The notes under the pieces are model-generated. The model had not been told where the DNA came from, searched no databases, and saw only the letters and a list, made by a program, of their open reading frames with translations. This document shows, in pieces, positions 8,147 to 16,972 of a stretch of DNA of 64,000 nucleotides. The stretch covers positions 1 to 64,000 of the forward strand of contig JAIQEW010000008.1 of NCBI GenBank assembly GCA_020073605.1, given 5' to 3'. This DNA comes from Terriglobia bacterium (GTDB lineage Bacteria; Acidobacteriota; Terriglobia; Acidiferrales; UBA7541). Within the stretch, counting starts at the first letter, position 1; each line of letters opens with the position of its first letter. A program made the position numbers and the translations under genes.

Positions 8147-10525
8147 ATGTCACTTTCTAAGATACTGCCTCTCGAAGAAATCGATCAGTTGATTGAAGTG
8201 CAGTCTCTCGTATTGGGAGACAAACCGGTAATACCGGCACCCCTACCGCTGCGCCCAGCACTCCCGAATCGAATCGCAGTGGTGGGGAATTATCTTCCGA
8301 GGCGTTGCGGAATCGCGACGTTCACGACAGACTTGTGCGACGCCATACACTCGGAATATGGCGCGACGGAACTGCTGGCACTCCCCGTCAACGATACCGA
8401 AGAGGGTTATTCCTATCCCGCCAGAGTGCGGTTCGAACTGTCCGAAGGTAGCGTGGATTCCTACCGAAAGGCCGCCGACTTCCTGAATTTCAGCAATATC
8501 GATCTGGTTTGCTTGCAGCACGAATACGGAATCTTCGGAGGACGAGCCGGGGCACATGTCCTCGAGCTTCTGCGGCGACTGCGAATGCCTTTCGCGACGA
8601 CGTTGCACACGGTACTTCGCGATCCAAATCCTGACCAACGAGCAGTAATGCAGGAGATTGCAGACCTGTCGGATCGGCTGATCGTCATGAGCCAGCACTC
8701 CGCAGAAATCCTACAGGAAGTTTTCCACGTTCCGATTCACAAGATCGATCTGATCCCGCACGGCATTCCCGATTTACCTTTCACCGATCCCAGCTTCTAC
8801 AAAGACGGGTTCGGGACGGAAGGGAAAGATGTTCTGCTCACGTTTGGCCTGCTCTCTCCGAACAAAGGCATTGAGAATGTCATCCAGGCGTTGCCACATA
8901 TCCTCTCGCGCCACAGCAATGTTGTCTACATGGTGGCTGGCGTGACTCATCCGCATATCTTGCGGCATGAAGGCGACACATACCGAACTTACTTGCAGAA
9001 CCTGGCGAAGGACCTCGGAGTGGCGGACAGTGTGATCTTTCGCAATCGTTTCGTAAGCCCCCAAGAGATGGTTGAAGTGATTGGCGCGGCGGACATTTAC
9101 ATCACGCCATACAAACACAAGGAGCAAGTCGTTTCCGGCACGCTTGCGTATGCCTTAAGCGCCGGCAAAGCAATCATTTCGACGCCATACCTACACGCGA
9201 TCGAGCTCCTGGACGACGAGCGCGGCGCACTTGTTCCGTTCGACGATCCGGAAGCTATCGCCGCAAAGACGGTTGAGCTGCTGGACAACGACACCGCAAG
9301 ACACGCCATGCGGAAACGCGCTTATCTATACGCAAGAGACATGGTGTGGAGTCGCGTAGCGCAGAAGTATATGAAGAGCTTCGAAAGCATATACAACGAG
9401 CGATTGCGGAATCCGCGCGCCACATTTTCGGCACAGAACACGGAAAAGACGCTCGACCGTCTCCCCGCCATAAAGCTGGATCACCTGCATCGAATGACGG
9501 ACCACACGGGAATCCTCGAGCATGCCGTTTTCGCGGTCCCGAATTATCCGGAAGGTTACACGACGGATGACAACGCTCGCGCACTCATCGTCGCCGTACT
9601 TCTCGAAGAGCACGGGGCGGGCGCACTCACACGCTCGACCGATCTCGCCTCCCGGTATCTTGCCTTTCTGTGGCTTGCTTTTGATGCAAGCACGAAGCGC
9701 TTCAGAAATTGTCTGAGTTATGAACGCCAGTGGCAGGAACCCGAGGGTTCCGAAGACAGCCACGGGCGAGCCCTGTGGGGACTGGGAACCGTTCTCGGCA
9801 GATCCAAGGACGCCGGGTTGAGGGGCGCTGCCGGGCGACTGTTTGAACTCGCCATTCCAGCAGCTGTCGAATTCAAGAGTCCCCGCGCGTGTGCTTTCGC
9901 CTTGCTGGGACTGGAGGAGTACCTCGGCTCGTTCCCCGGCGATCGCGCGGCTCTCGGCGCGTCCGATGCTCTGGCCAACCGATTGTTGAATTCATATCGA
10001 GCCAATCATTCCGATGACTGGAATTGGTTCGAACATGTCCTCGCATATTCAAACGCGCGGTTGCCACAAGCTCTCATTCGTGCGGGGATGCGCGCCGGAA
10101 ACGATGAGATGCTTGCAGCGGGACTCGATGCGCTGGATTGGCTGGTCACGATTCAACGTTGTGAGGTGAAAGGCCATTTCGTGCCGATCGGATCGCAGGG
10201 CTTCTATGCAAAGACCACGGAGAAGGCCCGATTCGATCAACAGCCGATTGAAGCCTGTGCAGTCGTCTCAGCATGCTTACAGGCCTATCGCGCCACGGGA
10301 AAGAGCCGCTGGCGCAAAGAGGCGTGGTCCGCAATGAACTGGTTTTTGGGAGACAACGATCTTCAGATCGCACTGTACGATCCGACTACGGGCGGCTGTC
10401 GAGACGGCCTCCATCCCGACAGGGCAAATGAAAATCAGGGAGCGGAATCCACGTTGTCCTTTCTGATGGCACTCCTGGAAATGCGCAGTCTGGAACAGGC
10501 GAACATTACAAACAGCAAGCTCTGA
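8147..10525 (+). CDS. Glycosyltransferase family 4 protein fused to a C-terminal helical (alpha/alpha toroid-like) domain
   Basis: 792 residues. Residues from about 40 to 420 form a GT-B glycosyltransferase: N-terminal lobe NRIAVVGNYLPRRCGIATF, then VLLTFGLLSPNKGIENVI and the nucleotide-sugar region PYKHKEQVVSGTLAYALSAG. Residues from about 435 to 792 form a second, all-helical domain (GYTTDDNARALIVAVLLEE, EDSHGRALWGLGTVLG) that looks like a carbohydrate-processing toroid. AAGGAATCAG precedes the ATG. A GH130 phosphorylase gene follows after 53 bases, so the pair is probably one transcription unit acting on a mannose-type oligosaccharide. The acceptor and the catalytic role of the C-terminal half are unknown. 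Confidence 0.82.
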   Translation: MSLSKILPLEEIDQLIEVQSLVLGDKPVIPAPLPLRPALPNRIAVVGNYLPRRCGIATFTTDLCDAIHSEYGATELLALPVNDTEEGYSYPARVRFELSEGSVDSYRKAADFLNFSNIDLVCLQHEYGIFGGRAGAHVLELLRRLRMPFATTLHTVLRDPNPDQRAVMQEIADLSDRLIVMSQHSAEILQEVFHVPIHKIDLIPHGIPDLPFTDPSFYKDGFGTEGKDVLLTFGLLSPNKGIENVIQALPHILSRHSNVVYMVAGVTHPHILRHEGDTYRTYLQNLAKDLGVADSVIFRNRFVSPQEMVEVIGAADIYITPYKHKEQVVSGTLAYALSAGKAIISTPYLHAIELLDDERGALVPFDDPEAIAAKTVELLDNDTARHAMRKRAYLYARDMVWSRVAQKYMKSFESIYNERLRNPRATFSAQNTEKTLDRLPAIKLDHLHRMTDHTGILEHAVFAVPNYPEGYTTDDNARALIVAVLLEEHGAGALTRSTDLASRYLAFLWLAFDASTKRFRNCLSYERQWQEPEGSEDSHGRALWGLGTVLGRSKDAGLRGAAGRLFELAIPAAVEFKSPRACAFALLGLEEYLGSFPGDRAALGASDALANRLLNSYRANHSDDWNWFEHVLAYSNARLPQALIRAGMRAGNDEMLAAGLDALDWLVTIQRCEVKGHFVPIGSQGFYAKTTEKARFDQQPIEACAVVSACLQAYRATGKSRWRKEAWSAMNWFLGDNDLQIALYDPTTGGCRDGLHPDRANENQGAESTLSFLMALLEMRSLEQANITNSKL

Positions 10526-10578
10526 CGGTCCGGCCGGCTACGATCCCGGCCTGGGCGGAACCGCGAGGAATCCATTCA

Positions 10579-11583
10579 ATGAGTACCGTGAAATTCTCCA
10601 TGAAGGCCGTCGTGAAAGAGCACGAGGCACTTTTTCGCCGTCACCTTGCCAATCCCATCTTGACTGCGAAGGATTGGCCCTATGACGTCAGCACCGTCTT
10701 CAACGCCGGCGCTACGCGTCTGGCTGATGGTTCAACGCTCCTGCTTTGCCGCGTGGAAGATCGCCGCGGACTCTCACATCTTTGCGCAGCCCGGTCAGTG
10801 AACGGCATTGATGATTGGAAAATCGATCCTGAACCGACACTCCTACCCGACCCGGAGCAATTTCCTGAGGAGATTTGGGGCATCGAGGACCCGCGCATTA
10901 CCTACGTGCCGGAACTCAAGAAGTTTGCAGTGGCATACACCTCCTATTCCCGCGGTGGTCCCGGAGTATCGTTGGCACTCACCGAAGATTTTCGGAGCTT
11001 CGAGAGATTCGGCGTCGTCATGCCGCCGGACGACAAGGACGCCGCTCTGCTGCCCCGCAGGATTGGCGGATTCTGGGCTTTGATCCATCGGCCCATGACG
11101 CCGCTCGGAGCTCACATCTGGATCTCCTACTCTCCCGATCTGCGGCACTGGGGAAGCCACAAACTCATGCTGGAAGCCCGCCGCGGTGCGTGGTGGGATG
11201 CAAACAAGATTGGCATGTCGCCTCCGCCGATCGAAACTCCCCGAGGCTGGGTGATGATCTATCACGGCGTGCGAAGGACGCCTTCCAGCTCCATCTATCG
11301 GCTGGGTCTGGCACTCTTCGATCTCGAGCAACCGGAAAAGTGCCTGATCCGAGGAGATTCCTGGATGTTTGCGCCCGAGGCGGAGTACGAGCGTCACGGA
11401 GATGTCCAGGACGTCGTATTTCCTTGCGGCTACACGCTCGGGGCGGATGGCGACACGATCAATCTATATTACGGAGCTGCCGATTCAAGTATCGCTCTGG
11501 CGCACGGCAGCATTCGCTCTCTTCTGAGCTGGCTGGACGCCAACGGCCATTCAGAAAACTCCGGCGATCGACGTCACAAGTAA
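10579..11583 (+). CDS. Glycoside hydrolase family 130 (beta-mannoside phosphorylase-like)
   Basis: 334 residues with the five-bladed beta-propeller pattern of GH130: NAGATRLADGSTLLLCRVEDRRG, GIEDPRITY, and near the end MIYHGVRR and LYYGAADSSIALA. GH130 enzymes phosphorolyse beta-mannosides to mannose-1-phosphate or run the reverse reaction; the exact linkage cannot be told here. The length is normal for the family and no signal peptide is present, so it is cytoplasmic. AGGAA lies eight bases before the ATG. It is coupled in position to the preceding GT4 fusion, suggesting synthesis and recycling of one mannose-containing glycan. Confidence 0.87.
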   Translation: MSTVKFSMKAVVKEHEALFRRHLANPILTAKDWPYDVSTVFNAGATRLADGSTLLLCRVEDRRGLSHLCAARSVNGIDDWKIDPEPTLLPDPEQFPEEIWGIEDPRITYVPELKKFAVAYTSYSRGGPGVSLALTEDFRSFERFGVVMPPDDKDAALLPRRIGGFWALIHRPMTPLGAHIWISYSPDLRHWGSHKLMLEARRGAWWDANKIGMSPPPIETPRGWVMIYHGVRRTPSSSIYRLGLALFDLEQPEKCLIRGDSWMFAPEAEYERHGDVQDVVFPCGYTLGADGDTINLYYGAADSSIALAHGSIRSLLSWLDANGHSENSGDRRHK

Positions 11584-11644
11584 CTTCTTGTACTGCGTCT
11601 TCGCGTGCCTTCGGACATTTCCAACCGCATGAGAAGGAAGAAGA

Positions 11645-11670
11645 TGTTGGTAGGGGCGGTGGGGATCGAA
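11645..11670 (-). repeat. Direct repeat of the tRNA-Lys 3' end (attachment-site-like remnant)
   Basis: These 26 bases are identical, in the same orientation, to 19036-19061, which covers the T-loop, T-stem 3' side, acceptor 3' side, discriminator and CCA of tRNA-Lys plus three flanking bases. Similarity stops abruptly on both sides. A displaced tRNA 3' end at the far border of an insertion is the classic trace of site-specific integration into a tRNA gene. Here it brackets the 11721-18811 operon. No integrase is visible. Confidence 0.75.
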
Positions 11671-11720
11671 AACAAGGGCGATCGGAATCCCGAAGACTTA
11701 CGGGGAAGGCGAGGCGACGT

Positions 11721-12605
11721 CTATTTTTCCTGCCGAACGAGTGCCGCTCCTCGCGGGACCGCAGTGAGCTGCAGGATTTCGCCGAGTTCGCGCAGGACTC
11801 GGTGCGGCCGCCTGCCCATGGGCTGCGCGGCCCAGTCCTGCGCTGTCGTAACGCCGGTGGTCACGCCGAAACCGATTGCTCTGCCGCGCCGCGCCATAAT
11901 CATTTCCACGAGCGGGTCATCGCCGACTACGCCCACCCTGCGCATGGGAATCCCGAGTCTCTTTGCAACCAGCTTCAGCGCGTGCAACGAAGGCTTGCCG
12001 GTAAGAATCATGGGAGCGCGGGTTATCTTGCGCACGGCGGCGGCAATGGCATGCGAATAACCCATCGCCTTGCCGCCGGCCGTTGCGAAGAACGGCACGT
12101 CGGAAGCGACGTAAAGCTCGGCGCCATTCCAGATCGCTTTGCAGGCCGCTTCGATATCCTTCATGCCGCAGTCTGGGTGCCAGCCGATATAGACGGCCTG
12201 TACGTCCTCGGCGCGGTCCTGGCCGGTGAAGACAATCTCGATCCCAGCCTCCGCCAGCGGCTGGCCGACTCCCGGCAAACCCAGCACGAGGGCGCGCTTC
12301 ACGCCACGCCTCGGCATTAGGTCCGCTGCCACAGTGGAGGGCGTCAGCAAAGCCTCATCGGAAATGGGCAAGCCCAGCGCGCGAAGTTTCGGCGCTTGTT
12401 CGGCCGCCGGATACGCGCTGCCGTTTGTGAGTGCGACGAATGGTATGCCGCGAGCTTGCAACTCGCGCAGAATCTCGACGGCGCCCGGCAGCAAACGGTA
12501 GCCGCCGAGCGAACGGTTGCTCAGAATCAATGTGCCGTCGACGTCGAACATGAAGCCTTCGACAGGTCCCAACGGCTCATTCCAGCCGTTGTTACGAGAA
12601 TCCAT
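11721..12605 (-). CDS. HAD-IIA family phosphatase (NagD-like)
   Basis: 294 residues from the ATG at 12605, preceded by GGAGG at seven bases (a GTG at 12611 is the alternative). HAD motifs are intact: motif I FDVDGTL (nucleophile and acid Asp), motif II TNGS, the motif III lysine in TGKPS and motif IV GDDPLVE. The C2-type cap fits the NagD/4-nitrophenylphosphatase subfamily. It is last in a six-gene overlapping operon with a split PEP-synthase-like kinase and a biotin-dependent carboxylase. Removing phosphate from a phosphorylated intermediate of that system is inference. A phosphatase of the HAD superfamily is also associated with phenylphosphate carboxylase, a partial precedent. Confidence 0.85.
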   Translation of the reverse strand: MDSRNNGWNEPLGPVEGFMFDVDGTLILSNRSLGGYRLLPGAVEILRELQARGIPFVALTNGSAYPAAEQAPKLRALGLPISDEALLTPSTVAADLMPRRGVKRALVLGLPGVGQPLAEAGIEIVFTGQDRAEDVQAVYIGWHPDCGMKDIEAACKAIWNGAELYVASDVPFFATAGGKAMGYSHAIAAAVRKITRAPMILTGKPSLHALKLVAKRLGIPMRRVGVVGDDPLVEMIMARRGRAIGFGVTTGVTTAQDWAAQPMGRRPHRVLRELGEILQLTAVPRGAALVRQEK

Positions 12606-12607
12606 GC

Positions 12608-14089
12608 TCACGCCTCCACCGGGGCAGCCTGGCCGCGCAGCTCAAGCTTGAAGCCGCCCTTCTCGATCGATAGGTAAGTGATATCGCGCCGGGCAGTCAA
12701 CTGACGAACCAGACTCATCACGGGAGCCATATCAGGATCATATGTTTGTTGCGCAGGGCCGGCCGCCTTCATCGCGTCGACTTGGCCAGCGGGCATTGTG
12801 GCTCGAAGGAGAAATTCCTCGTCGCTTAGTTCCGGGCCGATGCGCTGTCGCAATTCGCGCAGAGGCGGCATGCCCGGCTGTTGGCGCAGCTCGCGCGTTC
12901 GCGGCAGAGATTCAATGCGATCCATCACCTCTGGCGCGATCGGGATGTTGGGTCGCCCGAATCTTCCCAGCGCATAGCGGATGATTTCGTCTGGAATGGT
13001 GGCATAGCGCTGTTTTCCGGTGACATTCAGAACCGCTTGCGTGATCAACATCTGCGCGAAAGGAGTCATTACGATTGGCCAGCCAAGCTCCTGGCGCACG
13101 CGGCCCAACTCCTCGATCACTGCGCCTTCCAAATGGGAGACTCTGGTTTCGGCGAGGTGGCGGCGCATCGTCCCAATCGTTCCGCCCGGCAATTGGTGGT
13201 GGAGATAGCTGGCGTCGAACGCCTGTGGGCAGCCCGCGGGAAGTCCTTCCGCTTCCGCAAGGCGGGTGAAGTAGCGGCCGACTTCAGCCAGCGCCTGGTC
13301 GTCGATGTCCACATGATGCCCAAGCGCGCGCAGATTGGAAACCACGCGCTCGGAGGGCGGATTGGAAATGCCGTCCGCGGCGGCGCCCGAGGCGCATTGA
13401 ACAGCGCTGACACCCCACTCGGGTGCATCCATGTAAGTCAGCTCGCCGATGCCGATTGTGCAGTGCGAATGGAGTTCGAGCGGCTTATCGCCGATTGCGG
13501 CCTTTACGGCTGGAATGAGCGTGCGAGCGCGCAGCGGTGTCAAAAGGCCGCCCATATCCTTGATGTATAGCGCGTCCACATCGGGGCTTTCTGCAAGGGT
13601 GCGGGCGCGGGCAACGTAGTGGGCGTCGTCGTGAATGGGACTCAGCGTAAAGACCAGGGCGCCGATGACGTATTCGCCCCCGGCTGCTTTGATCATGCGC
13701 GCGCAGGCGACGTTTGAATCCGCATCGTTCATAGGATCAGCCAATGCGAACCGGCGCAGCCCTTTGTTAATGAGGGTTTTGAACGCGAGCGCCATGAACT
13801 CAGGGCTGGCCGTTTCCCAGGAGATGAAACGAAAGCCTGTCGAGAGGAATTGCAGCGGCGTTTTCGGCACGGCTTTGGCCATGAGGCGAATGCGTTCCCA
13901 GGGATCTTCTTTCTTGTAGCGGACGGCGACGCCCATGTGAGTTGAGGTCGTGAAGTCGATGGCTTTGAAACCCACGCGGTCCATGACGGGCGCGATGGTC
14001 AGGGTCTTGGCTGTGTCGATGCCGAGCGCCGACCAGAGACACTGGTTGCCATCGCGCAGGGAGGTCTCGATGAGTTGAACATTAGCCAT
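12608..14089 (-). CDS. Biotin-dependent carboxyltransferase subunit (HMGL/OadA/PycB-like) with altered acceptor site
   Basis: 493 residues from the ATG at 14089 (GGAGG nine bases upstream; GTG at 14095 is possible). It has a TIM-barrel carboxyltransferase domain with metal ligand D13 in SLRDGNQ, a probable carbamylated lysine K177 in YIKDMGG and metal histidines 207 and 209 in LELHSHC, then a PYC/OadA-type C-terminal helical domain. In pyruvate-using relatives the second strand reads roughly WGGATFD; here it is FTTSTHMG, and DGHQSLLATR is DGNQCLWSAL, so the acceptor is probably not plain pyruvate (inference). It lacks its own biotinyl domain, which a neighbouring gene supplies. It overlaps the biotin carboxylase gene by eight bases and ends within four bases of the HAD start. 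Confidence 0.82.
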   Translation of the reverse strand: MANVQLIETSLRDGNQCLWSALGIDTAKTLTIAPVMDRVGFKAIDFTTSTHMGVAVRYKKEDPWERIRLMAKAVPKTPLQFLSTGFRFISWETASPEFMALAFKTLINKGLRRFALADPMNDADSNVACARMIKAAGGEYVIGALVFTLSPIHDDAHYVARARTLAESPDVDALYIKDMGGLLTPLRARTLIPAVKAAIGDKPLELHSHCTIGIGELTYMDAPEWGVSAVQCASGAAADGISNPPSERVVSNLRALGHHVDIDDQALAEVGRYFTRLAEAEGLPAGCPQAFDASYLHHQLPGGTIGTMRRHLAETRVSHLEGAVIEELGRVRQELGWPIVMTPFAQMLITQAVLNVTGKQRYATIPDEIIRYALGRFGRPNIPIAPEVMDRIESLPRTRELRQQPGMPPLRELRQRIGPELSDEEFLLRATMPAGQVDAMKAAGPAQQTYDPDMAPVMSLVRQLTARRDITYLSIEKGGFKLELRGQAAPVEA

Positions 14090-15458
14090 GCGCACGAACC
14101 TCCTGCATGAGGCGCCGCTTCTCGAGGAAGCGCGGCAGATAGCCGGTATCGACGCCGCCGGTATTGAATTCCGGATCGCTCAGGACGTCTGCGTGAAATG
14201 CGAGATTCGTGGCGACGCCTTCGATGCGAGTCGCAGCGAGTGCGTGGCGCATCCGCTCGAGCGCCGTCGGACGATCGGCGGCATGAACAATAATCTTGGC
14301 CATCAGCGAATCATAATAAGGCGGGACGCGGGAGCCAGAAGCAATATGGGTATCGACGCGCACGCCCTCGCCTGAGGGCCACACGGCCGTCCGAACCGTG
14401 CCGGGGCTGGGATGGAAGTCGCGCGCCGGATCTTCCGCATTGATCCTGCACTCGATGGCGCAACCCTCTCTTTTGACATCGTCCTGCTTCAAACGCAGGC
14501 CGCGACCGTCGGCGATGGCGATCTGCTCGGCCACCAAATCGATGCCGGTTACCGCTTCGGTGACTGGGTGCTCAACCTGGATTCGGGCGTTCATTTCCAG
14601 GAAGTAGAAAGCGTCACGCTCCAGGTCAACCAGGAATTCGACCGTGCCCGCGCTACGGTAAAAGAGCCTCTCGGTAAAGTGCACGGCTGCCGCATGGATG
14701 CGTGCGCGCAAGTCCGCGGAAAGGCCCGGAGCGGGGGTTTCCTCGATCAGCTTCTGATAACGGCGCTGGACTGAACAGTCTCGCTCGCCGAGATGAACCA
14801 CGCGGCCGTTCCCGTCACCGAGGATTTGAACTTCCACGTGGCGACCGCGTGCCACGAAACGTTCGAGGTAAACCCGCGCATCGCCGAACGCGGATCCCGC
14901 TTCCGCTCCGGCAAGCTCCATGGCCGAGGGCAGGTCCTCCAGGCGATCGACTCGCTTCATGCCGCGACCGCCGCCACCGCCAACTGCTTTGATCAGGAGC
15001 GGCGGGCCGATTTCCCGTCCGAGCGCCATGGCCTCGCGCACGGTTTCGACGGCACCGCCGGGCGCGGTCGGCACGCCGGCGGTCTCGGCCTCGGCGCGGG
15101 CGCACAACTTATCGCCTACGGCCTCGATCTGAGCCGCTGTTGGGCCGATGAAAATCACACCTTCTTGCTCGCAGAGCCTGGCGAGAGCCGGGCGTTCGGA
15201 AAGAAATCCGTAGCCCGGGTGGAGGGCATCTGCCTTCACGCCCAGCGCGGCCTGGACGATAGTGTCTACTCGCAAATAGCTGTCAGCAGGTCGGGCCGGC
15301 CCGATGCAGATGGTGCGGTCCGCGAGCCGAGCGGGCAGCGAGTCCAGATCGGCCTCGGACGCAGCCAGCACGGTTTCGATGGCGAGCGCCCTGCAAGTGC
15401 GGATCACGCGGAGGGCAATTTCGCCGCGATTGGCGATGAGTATGCGGCGGATCGCCAT
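14082..15458 (-). CDS. Biotin carboxylase (AccC-like ATP-grasp)
   Basis: 458 residues, full length for a stand-alone biotin carboxylase. The start RRILIANRGEIALRVIR, the glycine-rich ATP loop VGGGGGRGMK, the HVEVQILGD and GERDCSVQRRYQKLIEE segments and catalytic EMNARIQVEHPVTE are all intact. It carboxylates biotin on the carrier protein using ATP and bicarbonate. It starts two bases after the carrier gene and overlaps the carboxyltransferase, so the three are subunits of one acyl/keto carboxylase. It could also serve as AccC for acetyl-CoA carboxylase, but the carboxyltransferase next door is of the pyruvate/oxaloacetate class, which argues against that. Confidence 0.9.
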   Translation of the reverse strand: MAIRRILIANRGEIALRVIRTCRALAIETVLAASEADLDSLPARLADRTICIGPARPADSYLRVDTIVQAALGVKADALHPGYGFLSERPALARLCEQEGVIFIGPTAAQIEAVGDKLCARAEAETAGVPTAPGGAVETVREAMALGREIGPPLLIKAVGGGGGRGMKRVDRLEDLPSAMELAGAEAGSAFGDARVYLERFVARGRHVEVQILGDGNGRVVHLGERDCSVQRRYQKLIEETPAPGLSADLRARIHAAAVHFTERLFYRSAGTVEFLVDLERDAFYFLEMNARIQVEHPVTEAVTGIDLVAEQIAIADGRGLRLKQDDVKREGCAIECRINAEDPARDFHPSPGTVRTAVWPSGEGVRVDTHIASGSRVPPYYDSLMAKIIVHAADRPTALERMRHALAATRIEGVATNLAFHADVLSDPEFNTGGVDTGYLPRFLEKRRLMQEVRAHG

Positions 15459-15460
15459 CG

Positions 15461-15916
15461 CTAGACTCCGGGACGCACGCGCAGCAGAATCTCGTCGTAC
15501 TCGACCAGCGCCCCGTTTTCCGCCAATATCTCGACCACTTCCCCTTTTGCTCCCGCGCGCACGGAGTTCATCAGCTTCATCACTTCGATGATGCCGACCA
15601 CCGTGTCCTCTACGACGTTTGAGCCCACTTCGACGAAGGGCGGCTCGCCGGGCTTGGGCGCACGATAGAAAATCCCGAGCAGAGGAGAGGCGACTTCCGC
15701 GAGGCCTGGCTCGGACGGCGGTTTGGCTTTCCGCGGAGCTGACTGGACCGGCTGCGACTCGGCCGGGGGGGCAGGAGATGCGGGCTGCCGGACGGGTGCG
15801 GCCGAGCCGCGTTGCAGGTTCAGCTTCACTCCATTTATTTCGAGCGACAGGCTGTCAAAACTCGATTCTTCAAGCAGCCGCATGATCTCTGCCACGTCCT
15901 TGGCGGTGAGAGTCAT
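15461..15916 (-). CDS. Biotin carboxyl carrier protein (AccB-like)
   Basis: 151 residues from the ATG at 15916, whose ATGA overlaps the stop of the kinase ATP-binding subunit; upstream in-frame codons lie inside that gene and are not used. The layout is AccB-like: an N-terminal helix region (AKDVAEIMRLLEESSF), a Pro/Ala-rich linker (residues about 38-72) and a biotinyl domain with the biotinylated lysine K114 in EVMKLM. It shuttles carboxybiotin between the carboxylase and carboxyltransferase subunits encoded immediately downstream. Confidence 0.9.
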   Translation of the reverse strand: MTLTAKDVAEIMRLLEESSFDSLSLEINGVKLNLQRGSAAPVRQPASPAPPAESQPVQSAPRKAKPPSEPGLAEVASPLLGIFYRAPKPGEPPFVEVGSNVVEDTVVGIIEVMKLMNSVRAGAKGEVVEILAENGALVEYDEILLRVRPGV

Positions 15917-16962
15917 CGGCGGCCTCCGAAGATCTTCATAACGTGTTGGAGCGGGTCCTCGGTCGGTCTGGCGACGGGCGCCCGTTCCTTGGAGGACCAA
16001 ACGGTTTCTGGCCGGCTCTGCAACAACAGGATCTCGCCGGAGTGATCGATTGCCCACTCAATATCTTGCGGTCGGCCGTAATGGCGCTCGACCCGCCGGG
16101 CGATGTCTTTCAGCGCCGCAATCTCTCCGTCGCTAAGGCAGGGCACTCGCCGGGCGTGCTCTGGAGTCTCGACATCGATGACGCCGCCACCCGACGCAGG
16201 CAGATGTTGGATGTGCTTATCGGAAATCTCGCGTACGGAGATTTCGCCCGTGATCTTACCGATCACGAACCGGTCTGGTGTGACCTCACCGCTCACAACA
16301 GCCGAGCCGAGGCCCCATGCGCCTTCAATGGTGATTACGGAACGGTCGCCCGTCAGTGGGCTCCGAGTGAACATCACTCCCGCTGTTCGCGCATTGACCA
16401 TCCGCTGAATCACGACGGCCATTGCCACACCGGATTCAGGCAGACCATGCTTGCGGCGATAGGCTATCGAGGGAACGGAATAGAGGCTTGCCCAGCAGGA
16501 GCGTACGTATTTCAATGTCGCTTCCGCGCCCATCGTCCACAAGTACGTGTCCTGAAGTCCTGCAAAGCTGGCGTCTTCCGCATCTTCGGTGGTGGCAGAA
16601 GAGCGTACGGCCAATGGCCCATTGAGGTCTGCGCCACAAAGCTCCATGTGCGCTGCGACAAGCTCTGATTTCACTTCGTCTGGCAGTGGGGCATTCTCGA
16701 GCCGCGTCCGAAGGTGTTCGGACAGAGTGGTGATCTCTTCGAGTTCGTTGGCATCCAGGGCCTCCACCTTCGGTCGGATTGGCTCTTCCTTCTCCAGCGC
16801 ACTAAGAAAGCGCTCGAATGCGGCTGTGCGCACGACGAAGCCGGGCGGCACCGGAATGCTCGCCCGCGTCAATTCGCCCAGTGAGCCGCCTTTACCCCCT
16901 ACAGTTGGGCGGTCAACCAGGCAGATGTCGGCGAACCAGCCAATGATCTCTGAAGAGTGCAC
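15913..16962 (-). CDS. PEP-synthase-type ATP-binding subunit (phenylphosphate synthase beta-like)
   Basis: 349 residues carrying only the N-terminal ATP-grasp half of the PEP synthase/PPDK family: GGKGGSLGELTRASIPVPPGF near residue 22, LAVRSSATTEDAEDASFAG, VQR/VMFTRSPLTGD and the terminal ILLLQSRPETVW. It stops where a full PEP synthase would continue into the phosphohistidine domain, which a separate upstream gene encodes. This two-subunit split (about 39 and 70 kDa) matches phenylphosphate synthase rather than single-chain PEP synthase. The predicted role is transfer of phosphate from ATP to the partner's histidine. It begins 10 bases after the partner's stop and overlaps the biotin carrier start by four bases. 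Confidence 0.83.
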   Translation of the reverse strand: MHSSEIIGWFADICLVDRPTVGGKGGSLGELTRASIPVPPGFVVRTAAFERFLSALEKEEPIRPKVEALDANELEEITTLSEHLRTRLENAPLPDEVKSELVAAHMELCGADLNGPLAVRSSATTEDAEDASFAGLQDTYLWTMGAEATLKYVRSCWASLYSVPSIAYRRKHGLPESGVAMAVVIQRMVNARTAGVMFTRSPLTGDRSVITIEGAWGLGSAVVSGEVTPDRFVIGKITGEISVREISDKHIQHLPASGGGVIDVETPEHARRVPCLSDGEIAALKDIARRVERHYGRPQDIEWAIDHSGEILLLQSRPETVWSSKERAPVARPTEDPLQHVMKIFGGRR

Positions 16963-16972
16963 GTAATCTATC

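Noticed and set aside
10875-12320. Long plus-strand open frame of 481 codons across GH130 and HAD genes
   Set aside because: It reads partly out of frame with GH130 and antisense to the HAD gene, gives Arg/Ser/His-rich sequence without domains, and reflects high GC at third positions.
15917-16057. Longer N-terminus for the biotin carrier protein
   Set aside because: The extension lies inside the kinase subunit gene and gives Arg/Pro-rich sequence; the ATG at 15916 with an ATGA overlap fits the AccB N-terminus.
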